Assembly: GCF_024169655.1 (NCBI RefSeq)
Contig: NZ_JALJWV010000001.1
Coordinates: forward strand, 4,508,001 to 4,572,000
From: Pseudomonas marginalis
GTDB taxonomy: Bacteria > Pseudomonadota > Gammaproteobacteria > Pseudomonadales > Pseudomonadaceae
Reading direction: 5' to 3'
Length of the DNA: 64,000 nucleotides
The notes beneath the pieces were generated by a model, which was not told the DNA's origin, made no database searches, and was given only the letters and a program-made list of their open reading frames with translations. Of this stretch, positions 1 through 9,410 are shown piece after piece; position 1 is the first letter of the stretch; every line of letters begins with the position of its first letter. A program made the translations under genes and the position numbers.

Positions 1-91
1 TTCCTACAGATAGTAGCCCTAACTCCTACGTATTGCTTCAACGAAACCACAACGAACTATTACTGAATTGATTCAAATGCCGACGGATCGT

Positions 92-985
92 TCAGGCAAT
101 CGCACAGGCATCTTGCGGCGACTCTGCCTGACCTTCGCGCTGCAGTTCGATCCATGCGTTGAGATTAGCGCCGAGCATACCCTTTCGCCACATCAGCCAG
201 GTGGTCGCAGTGGCAAAAGGCCCAGATAGGGGATGAACGGACACACTGTCCTTGCCTGGCAGGCTGTCGAGCATGGATTCGGACATCAGGGCCACGCCGG
301 AACCGGCGATCACACAGGCGAGCATGCCCTGATAAGACTCAATCTCAATGGCGCGGCCCATGGCCACGCGCTCGTGGGAAAACCACGTCTCCAAACGCCG
401 GCGATAGGAACAACTGCGTCGGAAGGTGAACACCGCACGGCCGGCCACATCCTGGGGACCGTGTACCGGTGGGTGGTCGGCTTCGCAAATCAGCACCAGC
501 TTTTCGTCGCACAAGGGCACACCGTCCAGCGTCGCGAGGGTCAGCGGGCCGTCGACCAGCGCAGCGTCAAGACGCCCGGTGATCAAGCCTTCCAGCAGCT
601 CCCCGCTGGGCGCCGACTGCACCTGCAAATTCACCAGCGGATACGCCTTGTGGTAGCGCGCCAACAGTTTCGGTAAGTGAATCGCGGCGGTGCTGTACAT
701 GCTGCCCAGCACAAAGTCGCCGGCCGGTTGCCCGCCTTGCACGGCACCGTGGGCTTCGTCGTGCAGCGCCAGCAGACGGGTGCTGTAGTCCAGCAACACT
801 TTGCCCGCCGGGGAAAGCTGCAGGCGTTGACGTTCACGGACGAACAACTCGACGCCCAGTTGTTCCTCCATCTGCTTGAGCCGGGTCGACAGGTTCGACG
901 GCACGCGGTGCAAACGCTCGGCAGCGCGGGTGATGGAGCCCTCTTCCGCCACGGCCTGGAAAATGCGCAATTGACTGAACTCCAT
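92..985 (-). CDS. LysR-family transcriptional regulator
   Basis: Cytoplasmic DNA-binding regulator of 297 residues, the normal length for the LysR family. The N-terminal winged helix-turn-helix is clear: MEFSQLRIFQAVAEEGSITR, then AAERLHRVPSNLSTRLKQME. A type-2 periplasmic-binding-protein-like effector domain follows. I chose the ATG at 985 because the upstream in-frame start at 997 is TTG and a GGAG sits about 7 bases before 985. The gene is divergent from the MFS gene starting at 1091, the usual layout for a LysR regulator and its target. The effector is unknown. The HTH reads like that of the LysR gene at 63058 (both have VPSN in the recognition helix). Confidence 0.9.
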   Translation of the reverse strand: MEFSQLRIFQAVAEEGSITRAAERLHRVPSNLSTRLKQMEEQLGVELFVRERQRLQLSPAGKVLLDYSTRLLALHDEAHGAVQGGQPAGDFVLGSMYSTAAIHLPKLLARYHKAYPLVNLQVQSAPSGELLEGLITGRLDAALVDGPLTLATLDGVPLCDEKLVLICEADHPPVHGPQDVAGRAVFTFRRSCSYRRRLETWFSHERVAMGRAIEIESYQGMLACVIAGSGVALMSESMLDSLPGKDSVSVHPLSGPFATATTWLMWRKGMLGANLNAWIELQREGQAESPQDACAIA

Positions 986-1008
986 ACCTTTCTCCAAAAC
1001 TGAACAAG

Positions 1009-1026
1009 TTGATCACTATTATTCAA
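1009..1026. promoter_or_regulatory. Candidate LysR operator, TTGA-N10-TCAA
   Basis: A dyad TTGA (1009-1012) and TCAA (1023-1026) lies in the short region between the divergent LysR and MFS genes. LysR regulators usually bind T-N11-A dyads in such places. The assignment is inference from position and symmetry. Confidence 0.35.
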
Positions 1027-1090
1027 TTTTACAGAACATCAATCCACCTTAGCCTGCACGTCATTCGCTTTCCCGCAGGAAACCTTGCAC

Positions 1091-2307
1091 ATGTCGCCGT
1101 TGACTCGCCTCCTCGCCAGCTTTATTGCCTTGATGATGGCCATGGGCATTGGCCGCTTCGCCCTCACCCCGCAAATGCCGCATTTGCTGAGCGAAGGACA
1201 GATCGACCTGACAGGTGCCGGGCTGATCGCTGCCGCCAACTACCTGGGCTACTTCGTCGGTGCGGTGGATTCAACTTTTGCCCGCAGCCATCGCCATGTG
1301 CGCGCCCGTTTGTACGGCGGGTTGTGGTTGTGCGTGCTGCTGACCCTGGCGTCGTACTGGGCCCATGGGTTCTGGCCGCACCTGTTGTTGCGCTTCGGCA
1401 CCGGCGTGGCCAGCGCCTGGGCACTGGTGATGATCACCAGCCTCAGCCAACCGCTGGCGATTGCCGCCGGGCGGCCACGCTTGGGCGCCCTGGTGTTTGC
1501 CGGGCCGGGCCTGGGGATTCTGTTGACCGGCCTGCTGGCGCTAGGCTCGAACCTGCTACGGCAAAGCTCCGCAACACTGTGGCTGGTCTATGGCGGGGTG
1601 GCGCTGCTGATGCTGTTGGCGATCCTGCCTTTCCTGCCTCGACCGAGCCTCACTGACGCGCCCATCAGCGGCGCGGACAGCAATGCGAGCATCGCGCACC
1701 TGGGCTGGATTTATTTTCTGTTCGGCCTTGGCTACATCATTCCGGCGACCTTTCTGTCACAGATGGCCAGCGCGCAGTTCAAGGGCGCCTGGCAGGCAGA
1801 CCTGTTCTGGCCATGCTTTGGCCTGGCGGCTGCGCTCGGTGTGGTCGTGGCGAGCCTGCGCCGCAAGGCCGCGAACACAACCCGTCGCTGGCTGATGACA
1901 ACCTTATGGCTGCAAGCGGCGGGCGTGTTTGCCTGCTTGCTCGGCAACGGCTGGGTCTGGCGCTGGGCGTGTTGCTGTGCGGCGGGCCTTTTCTGGCGTG
2001 TATGCAGTTGGTGATGGCGCGCTTGCGGGAGGTGGCGCCTCACGGCTATCAGCGCAACACCGGAGTGCTGACTGCCTGCTTTGCCATCGGTCAACTGAGC
2101 GGCCCGTTGCTCGCATCGGTGAGCAATCACCTGAGCGACGGCCTGCAACCGGCGCTGGTAATTGCCGGTTGCGGGCTGTTATTGGCGGGCGCGGGGTTGC
2201 TGCGCCCCGCTACGACGGTCAGCCAGCAATCAGCGGCGTTGGCACGCGAGCTTGTTCGCGTCGAGCGAGCACCAGCAAAAACAGCCCACCCAGGAAACAG
2301 CCGGTAA
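1091..2307 (+). pseudogene. YbfB/YjiJ-family MFS transporter, frameshifted
   Basis: Twelve-helix major facilitator of the YbfB/YjiJ type. The N-terminal part (MSPLTRLLASFIALMMAMGI, then GRFALTPQMPHLL) is intact. Near 1950 the reading breaks: the first frame runs into a Trp/Cys-rich tail ending at 2014. The expected helix (GLALGVLLCGGPFLACMQLV) and the rest, including NTGVLTACFAIGQLSGPLLA, continue in another frame to 2307. The shift equals one base lost or two gained. As read, the product would lack its last three or four helices. The start is the ATG at 1091, with AGGA at 1077; an upstream TTG at 1085 is less likely. The 3' end overlaps the convergent permease gene by 89 bases. Either a real pseudogene or a sequencing error. 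Confidence 0.8.
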
Positions 2308-3661
2308 ACCAGGCGAAGTTGGCCATGCCCTGCAATGCCGGGGTGAACGTGATCGCGACGCCCACCAGCGTCGCCGGCACCAGAGCCTTGACCGCCATCC
2401 AGTTCACGCCACCGTCGAAGTAGTAGCGCCCGCTCGGGCTGTCGTCGAACAGCGCGTCTACGTCGATCTGCTGTTTTTTGATCAGGTAGAAGTCCACCAG
2501 CAGAATCCCGAACAACGGCCCGATAAACGCGGCGAGTATGTCCAGGGTGTAGTGGATCATCAGCGGGTTGTTGAACAGGTTCCACGGGGTGATAAAGATT
2601 GAAGCCACCGCAGCAATCATGCCGCCGGCGCGCCAACTGATTTTGCTCGGCGCAACGTTGGCGAAGTCAAACGCCGGGGACACGAAGTTGGCGACGATAT
2701 TGATGCCGATCGTGGCCGTGACAAAGGCAAAGGCGCCCAGCAACACGGCCACGCTGTTGTCGATACGCGACACGGTGGCGATCGGATCGTGGAGCATTTC
2801 GCCGAATACCGGCAAGGTGCCCGAGACGATCACCACAGTCACCAAAGAGAACGCCAGAAAATTCACCGGCAGCCCCCAGAAATTACCGCGACGCACGTCC
2901 TGCATACTGCGGCAGTAGCGGCTGAAATCACCGAAATTCAGCGTCGGTCCGGAGAAGTAAGACACCACCAACGCCGTCGCCACGATCACCTGGCCAAAAG
3001 CCTGCCAGCCCGACAGGGATTTTTCCGCCAGGGTAAAGCTGATATTCGCCCAACCCGCCTTCCACACGATCCAGCCGGCCAGGGCGAACATCACCGCATA
3101 GACCACCGGCCCGGCCCAGTCGATAAAGCGCCGGATAGACTCCATGCCCGCCCAGAATACGGCCGCCTGCAACACCCACAAGCTGAGGAAACCAAACCAG
3201 CCCAGGTAGGACAGGCCCGCGAAGTGCGGCTCTGCATACACGGCCATCTGTGGGAAAAAGCGCAGCACCACGATGATCAGCGCACTCGACGCCAGATACG
3301 TCTGAATCCCGTACCACGCCACCGCGATCAAGCCACGTATCACCGCCGGAATATTCGCACCGAACACCCCAAACGCCAGTCGGCAGATCACCGGGTACGG
3401 TACGGCCGCTTGCTGGCTCGGCTTGGCCACCAGGTTGGCGATCAATTGCACGATGCAAATGCCCGCGAGCAATGCAATCAGCACCTGCCAACTGGCCAGC
3501 CCGAGGGCGAACAGGCTGGCAGCGAAGACGTAACCGCCGACGCTGTGGACGTCGCTCATCCAGAAGGCAAAGATGTTGTACCAGGTCCACTTTTGCGGCA
3601 GTGGGCCCAGGTCCTGGTTGTACAGGCGCGGGCTGTAGCCTTTAGGCAATTGTTCGGTCAT
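2219..3661 (-). CDS. NCS1-family nucleobase:cation symporter
   Basis: Inner-membrane permease of 480 residues with about twelve hydrophobic segments. It belongs to the NCS1 family (Mhp1, PucI, CodB), which moves purines, pyrimidines, allantoin or hydantoins with a cation. Family landmarks are LPQKWTWYNIFAFWMSDVHS near the N terminus, the FSGPTLNFGDFSRYC loop, and ANFVSPAFDFANVAPSKISW mid-protein. I chose the ATG at 3661 (MTEQLPKGYSPRLYNQDLG); the frame is open 35 codons further but that extension is unlike the family. It stands alone without catabolic genes, so the substrate cannot be named. A palindrome about 200 bases upstream may be its operator. Confidence 0.88.
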   Translation of the reverse strand: MTEQLPKGYSPRLYNQDLGPLPQKWTWYNIFAFWMSDVHSVGGYVFAASLFALGLASWQVLIALLAGICIVQLIANLVAKPSQQAAVPYPVICRLAFGVFGANIPAVIRGLIAVAWYGIQTYLASSALIIVVLRFFPQMAVYAEPHFAGLSYLGWFGFLSLWVLQAAVFWAGMESIRRFIDWAGPVVYAVMFALAGWIVWKAGWANISFTLAEKSLSGWQAFGQVIVATALVVSYFSGPTLNFGDFSRYCRSMQDVRRGNFWGLPVNFLAFSLVTVVIVSGTLPVFGEMLHDPIATVSRIDNSVAVLLGAFAFVTATIGINIVANFVSPAFDFANVAPSKISWRAGGMIAAVASIFITPWNLFNNPLMIHYTLDILAAFIGPLFGILLVDFYLIKKQQIDVDALFDDSPSGRYYFDGGVNWMAVKALVPATLVGVAITFTPALQGMANFAWFTGCFLGGLFLLVLARREQARVPTPLIAG

Positions 3662-3865
3662 CGCTGGGCTCCTCGAAATACCCGCCTGCGCTGCCGTAAC
3701 GGGATGCATACGGAAGGCGGCACGGTTTGTATACGAGAGAGTCAGCAGAATGCGCGCCAATGGCACACAATCCCCACGGGACGGGGTGCCAAAGGATGTA
3801 TCGAGAGTTAGATCGGTGTATACCGCTCAGCAACGGTGCACGCCTTAATCCTGTACACAATCACT

Positions 3866-3882
3866 TGCACACCCGTTGTGCA
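3866..3882. promoter_or_regulatory. Palindrome TGCACA-N5-TGTGCA upstream of the NCS1 permease
   Basis: A perfect 6-base dyad, TGCACA (3866-3871) and TGTGCA (3877-3882), lies in the 372-base gap between the permease start and the cvfB-like gene. The flanks carry related pieces (GTACACAA, CACACAGG). It looks like a dimeric repressor site; the regulator is not in the window. I see no gene in the rest of this gap. Confidence 0.35.
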
Positions 3883-3990
3883 CACAGGTGCCTGACTGTG
3901 CACTAGGCGGCGCTGAGGAATGTGGCCACGTTGCTCAGGTCATCTGCGCCGTAGGCCGACAGAACAAGGATTTACGGGTCATCGGCACAG

Positions 3991-4021
3991 CTTCTGTAGG
4001 AGCGATTTGCGCCTACAGAAG
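3991..4021 (-). terminator. Hairpin downstream of the cvfB-like gene
   Basis: A perfect 10-base inverted repeat, CTTCTGTAGG (3991-4000) and CCTACAGAAG (4012-4021), ends 12 bases beyond the stop of the gene at 4034. No strong T tract is present. It resembles the TGTAGGAGC class of Pseudomonas REP hairpins and may act as a terminator or 3' stabiliser. Confidence 0.5.
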
Positions 4022-4033
4022 AGCAAACCGCAC

Positions 4034-4870
4034 TCAGCTCAGTTCAATGCGATCGGCATGAATCACAATCTGGCCCTGCTTGTAGAGCGCACCAATGGCC
4101 TTCTTGAAGTTGCCTTTGCTGACGCCGAACAAGTTGCTGATCACCGCCGGGTCGCTTTTATCGCTGACCGGCAAGCTGCCGTTGTTTTCACGCAACTTGG
4201 CGAGGATCTTCGAGTTGAGGCTGGAGGCCGCTTCCTGGCCAACCGGCTGCAGGCTCAGGCTGATATTGCCGTCGGCGCGGATTTCCTTGATAAAGCCTTT
4301 CTCTTCCTTGCCCGGGCGCAGGAACTTGAACACTTCGTTCTTGTGGATCAGGCCCCAGTGCTTGTTGTTGATGATCGCCTTGAAGCCCATGTCCGTGGCC
4401 TCGGCCACCAGCAGGTCGACTTCCTGGCCCACCTCGTAGTTGGCGGGCGTCTTGTCGAGGTAGCGGTCAAGACGCGCGGTGGCGGTGATGCGCTTGGTGT
4501 GTTTGTCGAGATAGACATGCACCACGCAATATTCGCCAGCGGTCAATTGACGTTTTTCTTCCGAATACGGCAGCAACAGATCCTTGGGCAAACCCCAATC
4601 GAGGAAAACACCAATGCTGTTGACTTCGACGACTTTCAAACTGGCAAATTCGCCAACTTGAACTTTGGGTTTTTCAGTGGTGGCGATAAGTTTGTCATCG
4701 CTGTCCAAGTAAATGAATACGTTAAGCCAGTCTTCATCTTCACTGGGAATATCTTTGGGGATATACCGATTAGGCAAGAGGATTTCACCGTCTTGCGCAC
4801 CATCCAGGTACAAACCAAAGTTAGTGTGTTTAACCACTTGCAAACTGTTGTAGCGCCCGACTAAAGCCAT
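4034..4870 (-). CDS. cvfB: CvfB-like S1-domain RNA-binding protein
   Basis: Protein of 278 residues with tandem S1-like OB folds and a C-terminal winged helix, the CvfB/YitL architecture. The S1 repeats are visible as GRYNSLQVVKHTNFGLYLDG, VGEFASLKVVEVNSIGVFLD and VGQEVDLLVAEATDMGFKAI. The C-terminal part (DPAVISNLFGVSKGNFKKAI, then GALYKQGQI) reads as a helix-turn-helix. In Gram-positives CvfB affects virulence gene expression through RNA binding; its role in Pseudomonas is little known. I took the ATG at 4870, preceded by GAGGG nine bases upstream, rather than the ATG at 4885. Confidence 0.85.
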   Translation of the reverse strand: MALVGRYNSLQVVKHTNFGLYLDGAQDGEILLPNRYIPKDIPSEDEDWLNVFIYLDSDDKLIATTEKPKVQVGEFASLKVVEVNSIGVFLDWGLPKDLLLPYSEEKRQLTAGEYCVVHVYLDKHTKRITATARLDRYLDKTPANYEVGQEVDLLVAEATDMGFKAIINNKHWGLIHKNEVFKFLRPGKEEKGFIKEIRADGNISLSLQPVGQEAASSLNSKILAKLRENNGSLPVSDKSDPAVISNLFGVSKGNFKKAIGALYKQGQIVIHADRIELS

Positions 4871-5192
4871 TTCCAATACCCTCATTGCGTGGGCGGCATT
4901 CTACCCGAGTTGCGCCCTGCACGCGCGCGCGCCTGAAAAATCGCGGGCTCGCATGGCGTTCTACTGGCTGCGCCCCGCTCGTCTGATCAGTCGGCTGAAT
5001 TTTGCAGCGCTTGCGGCGCCCGGCAGGCCGCGTGGTTTCGAGTTAAAACAGCAAGTTAGGGGCTTATTTCGACGACAAACTTTGCGTGTTTCGGCCATCA
5101 CAGCAAATACCAGAGGATATTTACCAAGCAATTGTCAAGCATTTCCTGTACTATGCCTGGCCAAGTTAATTTTCTACAGGTTAGTGGCCGCC
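4871..5192. other. Intergenic region, no gene seen
   Basis: Between the divergent cvfB-like gene and the 59-residue ORF I see no convincing ORF. The half near cvfB is GC-rich. The last 150 bases become AT-rich, with TTGTCA at 5132 and TACTAT at 5149, but their 11-base spacing is too short for a sigma-70 promoter, so I do not call one. Confidence 0.5.
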
Positions 5193-5372
5193 ATGCGCGT
5201 AAAAGCATCCAATAGCAAAGCAAAGCCAGCTCCCGCCGTCGAAACCAGCGAGTCGATCAACAGCCAGATCGCTGCGTTCCTCAAGTCCGGTGGCGAAATC
5301 CAGCAGATTGCCAAGGGCGTGAGCGGCCAGACTTTCGGCCCGTCCAAGCAGATCAGCCTGGGCAAGAAGTAA
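5193..5372 (+). CDS. Small conserved-looking hydrophilic protein
   Basis: ORF of 59 residues beginning MRVKASNSKAKPAPAVETSE and ending in a Lys-rich GPSKQISLGKK tail. It has a disordered Ala/Pro/Lys N-terminal third, a short amphipathic helix (INSQIAAFLKSGGEIQQIAK) and no membrane segment. The ATG at 5193 gives a compact basic protein; the frame is open further upstream, but that region has no protein-like composition. A terminator-like hairpin follows at 5397. I recall similar short proteins in other Pseudomonas but know no function. The basic tail and size would suit binding to nucleic acid or a larger complex; that is inference only. Confidence 0.7.
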   Translation: MRVKASNSKAKPAPAVETSESINSQIAAFLKSGGEIQQIAKGVSGQTFGPSKQISLGKK

Positions 5373-5396
5373 GCTGACGGCGCAATACACCTGGTC

Positions 5397-5425
5397 CCTA
5401 AGCGTCTTGCCAGCAAGGCGCTAGG
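5397..5425 (+). terminator. Hairpin after the 59-residue gene
   Basis: CCTAAGCGTCTTGC (5397-5410) pairs with GCAAGGCGCTAGG (5413-5425) with one or two mismatches around a 2-base spacer. It lies 25 bases after the stop. There is no clear T run, so it may be a REP-like hairpin rather than a true terminator. Confidence 0.45.
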
Positions 5426-5582
5426 ACTAGAGTCCGAAACACCCTCTTGCTTCACCCCCTGCGCCACAAAATCGACGAACGGGCCTCAGCGCCTGGCATT
5501 CGCCGGTATGCTTGCACGCGTCTAGCACGGGCATCCGCCTGATTTCTTCCGTTACTGCTCCTCGCTTTTCATGGAGTGAAGC

Positions 5583-6305
5583 ATGCTCAAACCGATTATT
5601 TTCCTGCTCAGTGCCCTCGCCGCGAGCCCACTGGCCGAAGCGCAAATTTTCCAGCGCGAATTGGGCGACTTCGATCTGAAATTGGGCACCACGCCCAGCC
5701 GCAGCATGGCCCAGGGCCTGGTCAAGCCGACCTCGCCGGGCAGCGACGCCTTCCACGGCGGCCTCGACCTGAGCCACGACAGCGGCCTGTACGTCGGCCA
5801 GTTCTCACCGAACATGGGCCTGTCTTCGGCGAGCAACCTTGAAATCGACTCGTACCTGGGGTTCAAACACCCCTTCGACCAGACGCTGGGCTACGAAGTG
5901 GGACTGATCCACTACAGCTATCCCTCGCTCAGCCCCCTCGACAGCCAGGAGTTCTATGGCGGCCTGAACCTGCTGGGCAATCGCTTCGGCGCGTCCTTCA
6001 GCAATGACCCCGACCGCCAGGACAGCACCCTGTTCGCCGACCTTGGCGGTACACAACCGTTCGGCATCGGCGTCAGCATGAAGTACACCACGCATCAACT
6101 GGGCAGCCCGGTCTCGGTGGACGGCGGTTCGATCCGCAGTTTCAGCGACTGGTCGGTGCAATTCTCGAGGGCGTGGATGGGCGTTGACCTCGACCTGATC
6201 TACAGCGACTCCAGCCTCAATGGCGGCGACTGCTCGGCCTACTCCGGACACAATTCGCAATGCGATGGGTTGTTGACCCTGAAGGCTGCGCGGACGTTTT
6301 ATTGA
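5583..6305 (+). CDS. TorF-family putative outer-membrane porin
   Basis: Protein of 240 residues. A signal peptide (MLKPIIFLLSALAASPLAEA, likely cleaved after residue 20) is followed by alternating polar and aromatic beta strands, ending in aromatic residues (ARTFY) as expected for an outer-membrane barrel. Strand-like pieces include YVGQFSPNMG, LEIDSYLGFKHPF and YEVGLIHYSY. This matches the Gcw_chp/TorF putative porin family. GGAG about 8 bases before the ATG supports the start. Substrate unknown. The lipoprotein gene follows 65 bases downstream in the same direction, so the two may be co-transcribed. Confidence 0.8.
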   Translation: MLKPIIFLLSALAASPLAEAQIFQRELGDFDLKLGTTPSRSMAQGLVKPTSPGSDAFHGGLDLSHDSGLYVGQFSPNMGLSSASNLEIDSYLGFKHPFDQTLGYEVGLIHYSYPSLSPLDSQEFYGGLNLLGNRFGASFSNDPDRQDSTLFADLGGTQPFGIGVSMKYTTHQLGSPVSVDGGSIRSFSDWSVQFSRAWMGVDLDLIYSDSSLNGGDCSAYSGHNSQCDGLLTLKAARTFY

Positions 6306-6370
6306 TGGGCTGAACTGTCGCACCCAGCGCGGGTTCACATGCATCACCCCCTCTGCGCAAGGACCTGCCC

Positions 6371-7237
6371 ATGTTGCATCGGCTCACATTTCTGCTGGTA
6401 TTCGTGATCGCGAGCCTGGTGCTTGGCGGCTGCAACCGTGTGGGTTTGGCCTATCGCAATCTCGATGTGATCATCCCGTGGACCCTCAATGATTACCTGG
6501 ACATGAACGCCGGGCAGAAGCGCTGGTTCAACGACACACTCCAGCAACACCTGGCCTGGCATTGCACCACGCAGTTGCCAGGCTATCTGGACTGGCTCGA
6601 CCGCCTGCAACAGATGGTCGACAACCATCAGGTCAGCGACAGCGCCTTGCAGAGCCGTACCGGCGAAGCCAAACAGGCGGTTAACGAGATCGCACGCGCG
6701 ATCACCCCGTCGGCGGTCCACTTGCTGCGCGGGCTGGACGACCAGCAGGTCAAGGACATGAACGACGCCCTGGCCAAAGACCTGCGCAAGCGCCAGGACG
6801 AATACCTGAAACCGCCCCTGCCGCGACAGATCCAGGCGCGTGCCGAGCGTATGAGCAAGCGCCTCGATACGTGGATCGGGCCGCTCAGCGCCAGCCAGCA
6901 GCAACGCGTGACGGCTTGGTCTGCGGAGCTGGGTGACCAGAACCAACAGTGGATCGGCAACCGCGCCCGCTGGCAGGCGCAGTTCATCGACGCCGTGCAA
7001 CAACGCCACGACGCCGACTTTGCGCAGAAAATGCAACAATTGTTGGTGGACCGGGAACGTGCATGGACCCCGGAATACAGGGAGGCTGATGCCCAGACAG
7101 AAACAGCAGCGCGCAGCCTGATCGTGGATCTAATGGCGCAAAGCAGCGTACAACAACGCCAGAAATTGACGCACAAAATCGCAGGCGTGCGCAGCGATTT
7201 CAAGGCGCTCAAATGCCTCAACGCCGCCGCTGACTAG
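6371..7237 (+). CDS. Lipoprotein, DUF6279 family
   Basis: Predicted lipoprotein of 288 residues. A hydrophobic N terminus ends in a lipobox (LVLGGC, Cys21), so the mature protein is probably membrane-anchored in the envelope. The rest is Gln- and Arg-rich and largely helical, with coiled-coil character around RKRQDEYLKPPLPRQIQARA. It fits DUF6279, a family without known function. AAGGA precedes the ATG. A perfect hairpin follows just after the stop. Confidence 0.78.
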   Translation: MLHRLTFLLVFVIASLVLGGCNRVGLAYRNLDVIIPWTLNDYLDMNAGQKRWFNDTLQQHLAWHCTTQLPGYLDWLDRLQQMVDNHQVSDSALQSRTGEAKQAVNEIARAITPSAVHLLRGLDDQQVKDMNDALAKDLRKRQDEYLKPPLPRQIQARAERMSKRLDTWIGPLSASQQQRVTAWSAELGDQNQQWIGNRARWQAQFIDAVQQRHDADFAQKMQQLLVDRERAWTPEYREADAQTETAARSLIVDLMAQSSVQQRQKLTHKIAGVRSDFKALKCLNAAAD

Positions 7238-7240
7238 AAC

Positions 7241-7262
7241 GTGGGAGCAAGACTGCTCCCAC
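7241..7262 (+). terminator. REP-type hairpin after the lipoprotein gene
   Basis: GTGGGAGCA (7241-7249) and TGCTCCCAC (7254-7262) form a perfect 9-base stem with a 4-base loop. This is the core of the common P. fluorescens REP sequence. It lies between two convergent genes and could terminate or protect either transcript. Confidence 0.65.
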
Positions 7263-7269
7263 ATGCTCT

Positions 7270-7659
7270 TCAGGCAATCGCCGCCTTGGACGCCACGTCA
7301 TCAAACGTCACCGGTTCCAGCGCATCCACCTGCTCATCCAGCACCTCACGCGGGTGAGCGTTGCCCGGTATTGAGCTGTCGATCAAGGCCAGCAATTGGG
7401 CACCTCGCGGCGTCAGAACAAAGTTCTCACCACTGCCACCCTCGTCCTCTGGCCGCGACTCGATAAACCCGCGCTTGAACAACAGCGCTTCGTAATCCGC
7501 AGCGGTCTTTTTCAGCGCATCCAGATTGCCGGTGGACTCGCCCGCCGTGGCCTTATCAGCGGCTTCCTCCTCGGCGTATTTGCGCGGGGCAAAGCTGCCC
7601 TCGCCATTCTGCACTTCATGCAGCAGACGCTCGATCAGATCCCAGTTGTAAGTCGTCAT
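7270..7659 (-). CDS. Conserved-looking protein, possible DUF2513-like winged helix
   Basis: Soluble protein of 129 residues, acidic in the middle. The order MTTYNWDLIERLLHEVQNGE, YEALLFKRGFIES and ENFVLTPRGAQLLALIDS resembles a winged-helix fold of the DUF2513 type: an initial helix, a recognition-like helix, then 'LT..G..LL..I'. The gene stands alone between convergent neighbours. It could be a small regulator, but no DNA target or partner is evident. The start at 7659 is the first ATG and is preceded by AGGAGGAATC, a very strong ribosome site. Confidence 0.7.
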   Translation of the reverse strand: MTTYNWDLIERLLHEVQNGEGSFAPRKYAEEEAADKATAGESTGNLDALKKTAADYEALLFKRGFIESRPEDEGGSGENFVLTPRGAQLLALIDSSIPGNAHPREVLDEQVDALEPVTFDDVASKAAIA

Positions 7660-7828
7660 CCTGATTCCTCCTGCGGGCCAAAGGAAAGTAACCCGTCTAG
7701 AGGTGTGACACGCGACGTCACTGGCCGTTCAGCCGAATGGACAGGCGTCATTGCGCTGAACTTTCCAGACGTTCGCCGCCTCACCTGAGCGGAAAGAAGC
7801 TGCGACCAATGCAAAAACCGAAGGCAAT

Positions 7829-7856
7829 AAAAAACCGGACAACGTCCGGTTTTTTT
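7829..7856 (-). terminator. Rho-independent terminator of the DEAD-box helicase gene
   Basis: AAAACCGGAC, AAC, GTCCGGTTTTTTT: a GC-rich stem flanked by an A run on one side and a T run on the other, so it can work on both strands. It lies 15 bases beyond the helicase stop codon. Confidence 0.88.
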
Positions 7857-7870
7857 GTAGCGGCCCGGCC

Positions 7871-9217
<1,347 letters not shown>

Positions 9218-9410
9218 GGGTGCTACCTCGAAGAATTACAAAATATCAGCTGCATAGGGTAACGGTTTCGGGCGTCCAAACCGAGTTTCTTTACGCGAAC
9301 AGGGCTAATCAGCTGCTTTTTTGTTAAGGCGTTTGTCCGTAACGCCAATGTTGCGGCACTTAAATGCTCTAATCGCCCGGTCTTGTCTTACAGAAGAATC
9401 GGTTTCACCC

